The translations under genes were made by a program, and so were the position numbers. The notes beneath the pieces are model-generated. The model was not told where the DNA came from, searched no databases, and saw only the letters and a list, made by a program, of their open reading frames with translations. From assembly GCA_003508835.1 (NCBI GenBank), contig PUFA01000081.1, forward strand, positions 3,348,001-3,412,000: 64,000 nucleotides of DNA. The letters run 5' to 3'. Positions 44,750 through 54,464 of the stretch are shown here, in pieces (within the stretch, counting starts at the first letter, position 1; the number at the start of each line of letters is the position of its first letter). The stretch comes from Eonycteris spelaea (Eukaryota; Chordata; Mammalia; Chiroptera; Pteropodidae).

Positions 44750-45010
44750 GGTAGGAGTTAGGGAAAGGCTTTAGCAGGAGAGCTGGGTCTTGAGAGATGA
44801 GCAGGAGTTTGTCACATTGTTCTAGCTTCTAAGTAAAGCACATTTTCCAAAAATGTGAAGGTCAGGATTCCTGGTGCATTCTTGTAACTCCCAGAAGTGC
44901 ACATGGGCTATAGCACGGGATGTGTATTGAAGGAACATGGAAGGAGCTGGCCGGGCTGGGTTGGCGGCATTTTAAGCATTGTAGACTTTATCCCAAGGGC
45001 ATTGGCCAGC
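44750..45010 (-). repeat. L2 remnant
   Basis: GAGCTGGGTCTTGAGAGATG, GGAACATGGAAGGAGCTGGCC and GTAGACTTTATCCCAAGGGC follow the reverse L2 3' region loosely. Confidence 0.5.
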
Positions 45011-45740
45011 CAGCAGATGCTGCTATATGTGCTAAGCATACCCCATGCCCTACTGACACTGGACCTGAAGAAAGAGCTGTGGAAACTGATCTCTTCAGCT
45101 CACGGTTCCCCTTTCTCAAGTGATATCTGAATGCTGTATTTCCAGCAAGAAGTCCAACATTCTCTGAGTTGATCTAACTTCTCGACACAGTTACTAAAAA
45201 AGATAACACATGAACTATTTCTCTATCCTCAAGCTCCAGATCCAAGTTTGCTGTCATTGTCTGGGTACCACACAGTTTTCTAGCTTTTCTTTTTTTCTTT
45301 TTCTTTTTTTCTTTAAGATTAAAGAATGACTTGCAGTTCTTGAAGCATGGAGTACAGATTGCATGTCTAATTATTCAGCTCCCCCAGAGACACTTGAGAT
45401 AATTACAGTGGGAAATTTCGTTTTCTGAAAAACCTAGATGCTGAGAGAGTTATTTTGCCAGTTCTCTGTAGGGTCGTGTGTCTTGTGGAAATAAAAAGCA
45501 CTTGATGTACCTGCTGGGGTGATTCTGAGGCTCAAAAGCCTGAATTGTCTCAGTGTTTCTGGAGATGTGAGACTGAGGCTATAGCATGTTTTCCAAAATT
45601 CAGTTTAGAAAACATATAACACATTCAGTTGTATAAGATGATTTCAAACTTAACATTTCTCTTCTACATTGCTAAGTTTCCAATACAGGAATACCCACTA
45701 TAATCTTGGAGACAGGCTGCAATTAGAATGAATTACTTCA
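45011..45740. other. Unassigned DNA
   Basis: No gene. A TTTCTTTTT-type run lies at 45285-45315. Confidence 0.4.
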
Positions 45741-45744
45741 AAAA

Positions 45745-46350
45745 ACATTTTTATTTATTTTTTTTTTTTGTTGTAATCTTTATTTCTTTTTTCTTTTTTT
45801 TTTTTAATTTTATTTTTATATTTTTAATTGAAGAAATGATTTAAATTTTTCCCTCTGGTCTACCTTCCTCTTCCCTCCTCCTCCTTTCCCTCTGGCAACC
45901 ACTAGTCCTTTTCTTTGTAATCTTTAGTAAAGGTCACATATATACAGGAAAGGGAACAGTTCATCCATGTACAGCTCAATAAATTTGGTATTCACAAACT
46001 GGTTCACATGTGTCATCAGCCTCTAGGTCAAGAAATAGAACATTGCTGGGAACACTCCAGAAGCGCCCTTGGGTCTCACCGGCCCTGTTCCTCTGAGGGT
46101 GATCCTGTCCTGACTGCTGGTACCACAGGTTAGTTAGTTTTGCCTCATTCAGTAATATGCTTGCAAGACTTGATCATGTCGAATGTAGTTGTAGTTCATT
46201 TATTTTCTTCACTGTCTGGTATTTCAATTAATGTATACTATATTTATATCCAAACCACTGTGAATGACCATTTGGGTTGTTTTTGCCGATTACGAAGAGT
46301 GTTTGTTGTGAGCCTTCTTGTACATTTAATCTCGCCATCACTGTATTAAA
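45745..46350 (-). mobile_element. Old L1 (L1M5/L1ME-like) 3' end
   Basis: The plus strand reads ATCCATGTACAGCTCAATAAA, GGTCAAGAAATAGAACATTGC, GAACACTCCAGAAGCGCCC and GTGAATGACCATTTGGGTTG, the reverse of an old L1 3' untranslated region. It is interrupted by 45783-45914. Confidence 0.85.
45783..45914 (-). mobile_element. 5'-truncated L1 tail insert
   Basis: The 132-base insert with a T-rich left end is flanked by perfect 12-base repeats TTGTAATCTTTA (45771-45782 and 45915-45926). It holds GAAGAAATGATTTAAATTTT and CTCTGGCAACCACTAGTCC, so it is a short L1 3' end. It shares its terminus with 19838-19928. Confidence 0.85.
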
Positions 46351-46725
46351 GTTCTCTACAAAACAGAATCAAAAGTGTGTGTGTATTATTTTGAGAAATT
46401 GGCTTATGTGACTATGGAATCTGGAAAGTCCAAAATGTGCAGGGTAGTAGCAGTCTGGAAACCCAGAGAAGAGTTGCAGTTTGAGTCCAAAGGTGGCAGA
46501 ATTTCTTCTTTCCTCTGGGAAGGTTAGTCTTTGTTCTCCTAAGACTTTCAACTGATTGAATGAGGCCCATCCACATTATGGAGAGCAATCGGTTTTAACT
46601 CAAAGTTTATTGGTTTAAATGTAGTCTCACCCAAAAGCACTTTCACAGAGATATCTGGAATAATATTTGACCAAATATCTGGGTATTGTGGCCTAGCCAA
46701 GTTGACCTATAAAATTAATTGACTG
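46351..46725 (-). mobile_element. MLT2-like (ERVL) LTR
   Basis: Reverse copy of the family at 1465-1975: CAACTGATTGAATGAGGCCC, CACAGAGATATCTGGAATAAT, GACCAAATATCTGGGTATTG and AAGTTGACCTATAAAATTAA. Confidence 0.85.
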
Positions 46726-46869
46726 TCATTTACTGAACACCTGCTATGGAACCTCCCCTTTGCTGCTCCTGGTGTGGTAAAAGATGGTGGGGGTGCCCTA
46801 AAATATAGTGTGTTAGAAAATTAGAGTATAGTGGGGCAAACAGACTGAGAGATGATTGTTGTTAAAAAA

Positions 46870-47290
46870 AAATAGTTATTACTCAGAGTTCCCAAGAGGA
46901 GGGGCATGTTACATCCTGGGGTGGATGGGCACACAGGGAAGAACCAGGGTCAGTCAGGGCAGAGGAAAAGAAAAACGGTAAGAACCTTTTTTGGTTTCTG
47001 AGAGAAACAAACCAGTGAGTCAGGATAAGCAGGCTTAGGATTGGCTAGTTTGAATAATTCTAGTGGCTCTGGATCATTGGAGCCATCTTTTACTTGGCCC
47101 TGGTCTGGTTAGAGCAGGTGGCTAGTGTCCTAGAGTGTGAGAATCCTACAAAGGAGGTGGTTGGAGGTATGGGTTCTGGGTTGGTTGGTTTGCATTTGTA
47201 AAGTACATCCTTGGGTGAGTTTATTGTCTCTAGAAATTGGCTAGGCTTGGAAGGGGCAGCCCTCTAGGGTCAGCAAGGCCCCAGATGTCA
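46870..47290 (+). repeat. LTR-like segment shared with 22985-23395
   Basis: AAGCAGGCTTAGGATTGGCTA and CCTAGAGTGTGAGAATCC are conserved with the other copy. The family was not named. Confidence 0.55.
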
Positions 47291-47409
47291 AAGCATCAGA
47301 ATAAGACAGTAAAAGACAAAGTTAATACTGGGAGCAGATAAAGGAAGATAATCTACTTACCAGCAGATAGTTGTAGGGCGGTGGACAGAACGCACTGTGG
47401 AGGAGGACT

Positions 47410-47590
47410 TGGGACCTAGAGCGCTTCATTAATGAATGATTCTTATCACATCTCACTGTAGTGATCCCCATGTTACTAATGAAGAAACTGAAACTCAGAC
47501 AAATTAATCAGGTCTCTGGCAGTGAGTAGTGATGAGGCTGGAATCCAGGTCTTTCTGACTTGCCATTCTTAACCTTTATGCTTTTCTTCC
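47410..47590 (-). repeat. MIR SINE
   Basis: GTTACTAATGAAGAAACTGAA, AATCCAGGTCTTTCTGACTTG and ATTCTTAACCTTTATGCTT are in reverse MIR order. Confidence 0.85.
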
Positions 47591-48155
47591 TCCAAAGATT
47601 GTTCAAAACGTATCATTCCTACCTTTCTAACCCCAAAGGGTTATTAGAAGATAATAACTTTATGTGAGTGTACACGCTTTGTAACTAGTGATGAGCTAAG
47701 TAGATAGAAGGTAAAATTTTTATGAGGTTATATTACAGGAATGCTACTAGGATTTATCTTCGAAATATATAAATTCAATTTATAGACTCTTAGATCTGGG
47801 AGAGATATTTGGAAATCATTTGGGCCCTGTCTCCATTCTCCAACAGGTGAAACACAAAAACTCATTTTCTCTTGGAGGGCTGCTAGACTTCCTAGGAACC
47901 TTGTATATTACCACTGTGATGAAAAACAGATCAGTCAATGGATGTTTATTTTACAGAGACTTTGATTAGTAAGTTACTTCAGTGTACTCAGCATCTGGTG
48001 ATCTAAGTGTTATTAACAAAGTTTCTGGATGTACCTAATTAATTCCAAAGATGTGGCTTGAGATCCAGCTCAGTATATTTTACAGATTACCCAGTCTGCT
48101 GTGGTTAGTCATAGTCTCACAAAATTCAGAGTTCTTTGCCATAGGAAGTGGTGGA
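47591..48155. other. Unassigned DNA
   Basis: Nothing recognised apart from a possible decayed MIR-like run near 47780-47870. Confidence 0.4.
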
Positions 48156-48159
48156 AAGA

Positions 48160-48320
48160 ACCTTGAGTTAAAGACACGGCCCTCAGTTCTACAATTGCTC
48201 AGCTGCAAACTAGCTGAGTGATCTTGGATGGTAACTTGAACATTCTGAGCATCACTTTTCTCATAAACCCAAAGAGTTGGGCTAGATGATGTCTCAGGTC
48301 CCTTTAGCAAGGAAGGCGGC
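48160..48320 (+). repeat. MIR SINE
   Basis: CAAACTAGCTGAGTGATCTTGG, GAGCATCACTTTTCTCATAAA and GTTGGGCTAGATGATGTCTC. The 124-codon minus frame (48080-48454) is antisense to it. Confidence 0.85.
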
Positions 48321-50750
48321 AATTGATCATTTAGGATTTGGATGGTTAATGTCATTTTGATAAAGGGACAAAGTACTAATAAGTAGCTGGAAGCTCTTTG
48401 TGATGTCTGGTAGTTCATAAAGTGGATAAGATTTACATGAGTAGCTGAGTCCATCTTTTACTCTCATGCCAGCTATCTGCTGACTCCACTTCCTTGGTTA
48501 GCCTTGGCTTACTATAAATTAAGCTTAACGGCTTCTGCCTGGGAATGATGGTCTATAAATCAGCACTGGAGGAGAGAGGCTCTGTCAAGGGCTCTTCATG
48601 GCTACTCTAACCATTGGAAAGCAACATATTTCTGGCAATTGCTCCTGAATATTAGTTTATGTCTTGGCAACTGTTTTTATTTTTTTTCTTTTTAAATAAT
48701 CCAAAGCTGTTGTGGAAGCATAGGTCACATAGCTTGGGCACTTGGCTGCCTTTCTACCTGTGGGGCTTATTCATCATGTCTCTTCTTTGTTCCCACTGAA
48801 CCCTCCTTTATGCAGCACGATGAAACAAACTGACCTATTTTCAGATAGTTACATCATTAAATACCACACCCTCCATTTTTTTTAAAAGTAGGTAATTTTT
48901 TCCAAAGTTAAACTGTAATATTAGTGCCTGTTTTAGTAATGTCATACATATGGCTCTCCAAGAAAGGCTGGCCCAGCATCAGTGAATTGATGATAATTCT
49001 TAGCACTGGTACTTAATCAGACATGCCCTTACACTGGCAAATAATCATTTTTTTTGTTTTAATTATCCAGCAAAATATATGAAAGCCATTTCAATGTCAC
49101 CTTGAATATCCACATTGTAAAGAAAAAAAAATGACACTTCTGTGCCATTTGTAGCTGGTTTGCTGAACCTAAAGAGTTATTGGAGTTCAAAATGTTCTCA
49201 TTAAAATTAGAATTTGTGCTGATATTTCCAACATAACCCTTAGCCCCATCTATCTTTCCAATCCAACGTATGATTGCTAAGCTCAAAAAGATCTATGACT
49301 CAACTCCTATACTTCTCCTTCCTAAATTTACTTACAAGTTGGAAAGAAAGGTAAAACTATCTCCACTTGCCTTTTCAACCCACAAAGACTCAGCAAATAA
49401 TTGCAGTGGCCTGCTAGTGAACAGCAATAATTAGGTCATTTTATGGGAAGGAGACGCCCCCTACAATAATCACTTCTCTGTGGAGAAAATGTCCAGGATT
49501 TTGGCAGTTCATTACAGAAATGGAGACTTGTTGAGAGAGAACTTATAAAACAGAAAATGGAGTGTTGTTGATTATGTACATGCCGCTTCCAAGGCATCGC
49601 ATCTCCTCAGGGTGGCCTCAGCTCTGCGAAGACCACATTATGCCAATCTGGAATCTGGACTCTGAGGAATTAGTTATGAGGTATTTCATGAATATCCAGG
49701 ACACTGGGTTTTCAACCCATGAGAAATGCTTCAGGCTGAGAAGTGAGATTAGCAGTACTAAATTGCTATACTAGATTAGGATTTGTTACCTTCCAGCAAC
49801 TTTCCATATTTGCAATATGGAATTCAAGTTGTTGAGGTCACTTCAAAGAGAAGGACACAATGTGTCTTGCCTGAAAAAAAAATCACTGTTGGTGACTTTA
49901 TGAAGTTGTTAGTGTAGGTTTGAATTTGGCAGTGGCATAATTTGTACATAGAGGGTATAGCTGACATGGTCTGTGCCTCACACATATACTCTTGGCACTA
50001 ACTTTTACACACACAATACCTGTGACTAGCTGTGCACATCTGTGGCTCTGTGCCTGAGAGGTATTTGCTGTTGTTGAGTGTCTGCTCTGAGTGTGTGTGT
50101 GTGGGGGGGGGGGGGGCAAGATGGTAGTGCTGGAGCAAAGGACTGGAAACGGTCTTCATCTAATGTCAGATGGAGAGTTGGTGAGTTAAACATTCCAACT
50201 CCCTTGCATCTTGGTTAGGAGTCTGAGGCTTGTTCTCCCCTGTCTGCTAGAGCTCTCCAGTGAATCTGACCTCCAGTTGCCTGCAGCAATAACTTGCTCC
50301 AAAACGAACCTTTAATTGACTTCTTCCCCAGCTCCTTCTCATTACTCCATTGCCATTATTACCCAAATGAACCAATTCATATATATCCTTGCCTCAAGTT
50401 TGCTTTTAAAGAAACTCAACCTTATTTAAAGGGCGAGATTGTTTCTAAACAAGACACAGTACATAACTGGGACATAATGTGGCTGTTTCCACCCACCATG
50501 CTAATATCTCAGAGGACAATAACTCAACATGACATGGCATATTCCAGTTTGTATCATGGAAATAACTGAGGTCAGAGAGATTCTTTCTTTAACTCTTAGC
50601 AGAGTGGAAAGTGAGTGATAATGGATTTATCAGGTTAATGTTAGGTTATGTTGCAATAACTAACATGTTTAATGCTAATTAGGTAGGTGTCCTTGGTGAC
50701 TTTCTTGTAAGAATGACTCCAGAATTTGGTCTGTGAGCGTCTGAACCAGC
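48321..50750. other. Unassigned DNA
   Basis: About 2.4 kb without a recognised gene or repeat family. A (GT)n run followed by 14 G (50103-50116) lies inside. Frames of 60-91 codons show no domain. Confidence 0.4.
50090..50116. repeat. (GT)n followed by G14
   Basis: Seven GT units pass directly into 14 uninterrupted G. Length is likely unreliable in sequencing. Confidence 0.9.
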
Positions 50751-50884
50751 TGGCAGTGTTAGGAAATAAGGATGAAGGTCACATCCAGCAATGTTTCCCA
50801 CTGAGCAAGGGACGGAGGTCTGAGAGTCAGGTGGGATGAACAAAATCTGGGAAGAAGCACAAAATAAGCTCCATTACAGGTGTT

Positions 50885-51062
50885 ACCAGAAAGAAAAGGG
50901 GAAGAAGTAGATAAGGTAAGGAGGGTCAAAAATATGGTGACGGAAGGAAATGTAACTTGGTGAACACATAATGCAATATTCAAATGATCTATTATAGAAT
51001 TGTACACTAGAAACCTATATAATTTATTAACCAATGTCACCCCAATAAATTTAATTAAAAAT
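50885..51062 (+). mobile_element. 5'-truncated L1 3' end, bat-type terminus
   Basis: GTTACCAGAAAGAAAAGGGG, then TAATGCAATATTCAAATG, AATTGTACACTAGAAACC and AACCAATGTCACCCCAATAAA. No clear flanking duplication was seen. Confidence 0.85.
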
Positions 51063-51575
51063 AGGCAAAACTATCTGCAGGCAAGGTTTTGTTAAACATA
51101 TGTACAAAAAAGTAAAAAGTCCTCAGATTATCAGAATCAATGCTCACCTTGACTTCTAAAATGTCAGGTATTCATACTCTTAGGTTGCCTCAACTCATTA
51201 ACTACTATGAAAATCTGTACAACAAGCCAACTAGTGCAGCTGGCCAGTCAAATAATTGGTATCTGACCTACTGCAGAAAAGTCACCCCAGTATTTTGTTA
51301 ATTGCATCTTATAGTCTGAAAAGACAAATTGTGGTGAGATTGTACTTTTTACTTTGCAACTGGTTTAAGTTTGGAGACTGTGAGCCCAGTTAAAACTTAG
51401 AACTATGAGATAAACTGGATAGACTTTTATAGGGTTGTTGATCCTAGGGTTCTTTATCAAGAAAACAGAAATAAAAGGAATGCAAAATACAGTTTAAAAG
51501 ATACAATCAAAGGGAAATTTATAAAAAACTTTTTTGAATGTTAAACTAGATAGAGAGTAAAGTATGAACATAAGA
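51063..51575. other. Unassigned DNA
   Basis: Nothing recognised. Confidence 0.4.
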
Positions 51576-51579
51576 TTTT

Positions 51580-51805
51580 GAATAAGAAACCTTGGGTTGA
51601 GCTTCAGCATTATTATATGTCAGTTGTATTGCTCTGAGCAGTTTTCTAACTTCTCAACTTCAGTTTCCTCCTGTCCAAAATTGGGATAGTAACAGTACCT
51701 GGGTCTGAGATTTAACGTAGGATTAAATGACTTGAGACAAAGTACTTGGCATGGTGTGTGACAGATGACAAGTATGTAATAATGGTAGCTATTGTTTATA
51801 TTCTT
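51580..51805 (+). repeat. MIR SINE
   Basis: TCAACTTCAGTTTCCTCCTG, GGATAGTAACAGTACCTGGG and AAGTACTTGGCATGGTGTG follow MIR. Confidence 0.85.
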
Positions 51806-51814
51806 ACATGTAAA

Positions 51815-51963
51815 GTAGGGGTTCAGTTATTTATTTACTGTTTAAACAAATATTTATAGAACAGCTATTGAGTGCTAGGGACTGTGCTAGATGCTGGGAA
51901 TAACATGGTGAACAAAAATAAAGCCCAGTCGTTGGCCTGAAAGAGCTCAAAGTCTGGTCAAGG
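51815..51963 (-). repeat. L2 LINE 3' end
   Basis: TTAAACAAATATTTATAGAAC, GCTAGGGACTGTGCTAGATGC and AAGAGCTCAAAGTCTGGTCA are in reverse L2 order. Confidence 0.9.
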
Positions 51964-51971
51964 AGATAGAC

Positions 51972-52191
51972 CAGCAATGAGCAAACATATTCTTAAAGGG
52001 CCAGATGGTAAATATTCTAGGCTTTATTGGCTATAGGTATCTGTTGCATCCATTCAACTCTGCTACAATAGCAGGAAAGTAGCCTTAGATGATACATAAA
52101 TGGATAGACATAGGTACGTTCTAGTAAAACTTTGTTTACACAAATAGGTAGAGGTCCAATTGTCCTGTGGGCCATAGTTTGCTAACCATTG
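51972..52191 (+). mobile_element. Non-autonomous hAT (Charlie-like) element
   Basis: The 220-base element starts CAGCAATGAGCAAAC and ends GTTTGCTAACCATTG, inverted partners. The middle blocks GGGCCAGATGGTAAATATTC and AAAACTTTGTTTACACAAAT are typical. AGATAGAC (51964-51971) and AGATAGCT (52192-52199) form an 8-base duplication with two mismatches. Confidence 0.88.
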
Positions 52192-52204
52192 AGATAGCTA
52201 GTAA

Positions 52205-52490
52205 TGTATGAACATTAATAGCTAGTATTCATTGAGTGCTTGCCATGTATCTATTTATTTAATAAACACTCACATAGCAGTTACTATGAGCCAGACAATG
52301 ATCAAATCACTTTACATATTTTAACTTAATTAACTTCATTTAATTCCATGAGGTTGGTATTATCCCCATTTTACAGATGAGGAAACTGAGTTATCAGAGG
52401 TTAAATAAATAAGAGATGGGGCTGGGATTTGAACCCAAACAATCTAGTGTTGGAATCTAGGCTTGCAACTATTATACCACCTCCCTTATA
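52205..52490 (-). repeat. MIR SINE, nearly complete
   Basis: TAGCTAGTATTCATTGAGTGC, CCCCATTTTACAGATGAGG, GGGCTGGGATTTGAACCC are in reverse MIR order. A short duplication of the AATAAACACTCACATAGCAG region adds length. Confidence 0.93.
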
Positions 52491-52835
52491 CAGACACTTA
52501 ACTATGAACTTTGAAAAGTACATGGAGGGATTATCAATAATGGTTGTTGTGACCCTACAAAGTCATGAAAGCACTTGGTAAGTTGTAGTAGGTTATGGAA
52601 ATATTATTTATTATTTTTCTCTCTGGAGCAACAGCCCCCGCTACTTGTGAAGAGTTTGGTTTTGTTTCTGAACTGGAGTAGGAGTGGGTTGGGTGACTTG
52701 TCTATAGGTTTTGGAAAGGGAAAATAAACCAGCTCTCTGAGGCCATACCTCATTTCTCTCTTTAAATGTTTTTAAACTTGAGGAATAAAATATTAACATT
52801 GGTCTTCATGCTAGTTCATCTATAGAGAAACCCCA
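52491..52835. other. Unassigned DNA
   Basis: Nothing recognised. Confidence 0.35.
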
Positions 52836-52839
52836 GGAA

Positions 52840-52990
52840 ATAGTTATTATTGTCTTCTCCGTGAAGAAGATGAGGAACCAGAAGCTCAGGAAGAATAGGG
52901 ACAATGTGACCTAAGATCATAGCTGAAGGTGGTGGAGCCAGAATTGGCACCTGGATTCTCTAACTCTGAGGCCTGAATTCTTGGCCCGGG
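52840..52990 (-). repeat. MIR SINE
   Basis: GAAGATGAGGAACCAGAAGC, GGTGGAGCCAGAATTGGCAC and CTCTAACTCTGAGGCCTG are in reverse MIR order. Confidence 0.8.
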
Positions 52991-53555
52991 CTTCAAGGCA
53001 CATTGTCCTGTGTGTGTACCTATTGTCTCAGATCCTGCTCTTGATTTTATCAACTGATTAGGGTAGAGAGAAGTGAGAATTGGTTAAAATGAGCATAGCT
53101 ATGAAAGGAGATGGTGTTCATCTTATTCAGCCAACATCTATGGAATGCAAACAGTTTACTAAACAGCAGTGTGCCCATCCTGATAATTAAAGATCCTGAA
53201 AAATAATGACTTGGCCTGGAGGTATCATTACCTGGAATACCAGCTTAGTGTCTGTTTCAAACAGTGATAATTTTTATGTCCTGCCATAAATGATCACTTA
53301 AGCAGCCTGAAATGAAAACAGGGTACAATGCCCCCTGTGCTTATGGAGTTTGTGCTGAAAAGCTGAACTTGATCTTGAAGAGAAATGCCCATTTGTGCCC
53401 CAAACTTCCACGATCTCTACATTTTAAAAAACAGAGCACTGTGAAAAGCTTGTCTTGAACTGAGGAGGAAGGAGCACAGGAGGTTTCTGTGCTGGGTGGA
53501 GAAGAGGGCGGATGGGGTCTGAGATGGCTTTAGAAACAACCTGGGAGACTCTTGT
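52991..53555. other. Unassigned DNA
   Basis: Nothing recognised. Confidence 0.4.
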
Positions 53556-53558
53556 GGG

Positions 53559-54006
53559 TTGAATTGTGCACCCCTCCCTCTCCCAAGATATGTTGGAGTC
53601 CTAACTCCTGGCACTTGTGACTGTGACCTTATTTATAAATAGAGTTTTTACAGATGTAATTAAGATAAAAGTTAAGATGAGGTTATATGGGTGTAAGGTG
53701 GGCCCTTAATTCAATTTGGTGTCCTTAAGAAGAGAGACACAGGGAAGATGGTCATGTGAAGGTGACAGAAGCAGATACTGGAGTGATGTAGCTGCAAGCT
53801 AAGGAAGGCCAAGGACTTATGACAGTCACCAGAAGCTGGGAATAGGCAAGGAAGGATTCTCTCTTTTAGGTCCTGAAAGGTGAACGGCTCTGCCAACATC
53901 TTGATCTTGGACTTCCCACCTACAGAAGTGGGAGAGAATAAATTTCTGTTATTTTAAGCCACCCAGTTTGTTGTACTTTGTTATAGCACCCCTAGGAAAC
54001 TATTAC
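53559..54006 (+). mobile_element. MaLR-like LTR
   Basis: GGTTGAATTGTGCACCCC, CAGATGTAATTAAGATAAAAG, GAATAAATTTCTGTTATTTT, AAGCCACCCAGTTTGTTG and CCTAGGAAACTATTAC give full family order. It is close to 9716-10072. Confidence 0.9.
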
Positions 54007-54114
54007 AGAGGTGTTTCTGACTTGCAGAGAGCAAGTGGGTGTGTGTGTACGGGGGAGAGGGTTTGAAACACTGAATAACTGTATTCATGCATTTCTTAAT
54101 TTGCCATTCAAACA

Positions 54115-54375
54115 GGAGGCAGTATTGTATGGTAATTAAGAGCAAGGCTTAGGAATCAGACCTGTATTTAAATTTCAGTTCTGCCACTTCTGTGCTGGGT
54201 GATTTTTAATAATAATAATTACGACATTTATTGATGAATTGCAATATATCCATTCTATAGAGAGGAATCTGAGGCACAGAAGAGTAAGTAACTTTCTCAA
54301 AGTTAAATAGCTAATAAATGGTCATGAAACTAGAGTACTCTGACCCCAGAGATTCCTCTATTAACCACTATGAAA
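54115..54375. repeat. Two MIR fragments in opposite directions
   Basis: The forward head at 54115-54215 (GTAATTAAGAGCAAGGCTTAG, CAGTTCTGCCACTTCTGTG) meets a reverse core at 54220-54375 (AGAGGAATCTGAGGCACAG, AAATAGCTAATAAATGGTC). Confidence 0.8.
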
Positions 54376-54464
54376 TACTTTAGTATCTATTTCCTCAAGT
54401 GTTCAGTGGGTAGGCTCCAAATACCTGTCACAGAATTTTTATGAGGATTCCACACACACGTATT

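Noticed and set aside
48080..48454. A 124-codon minus-strand frame
   Set aside because: It is antisense to a MIR; no domain.
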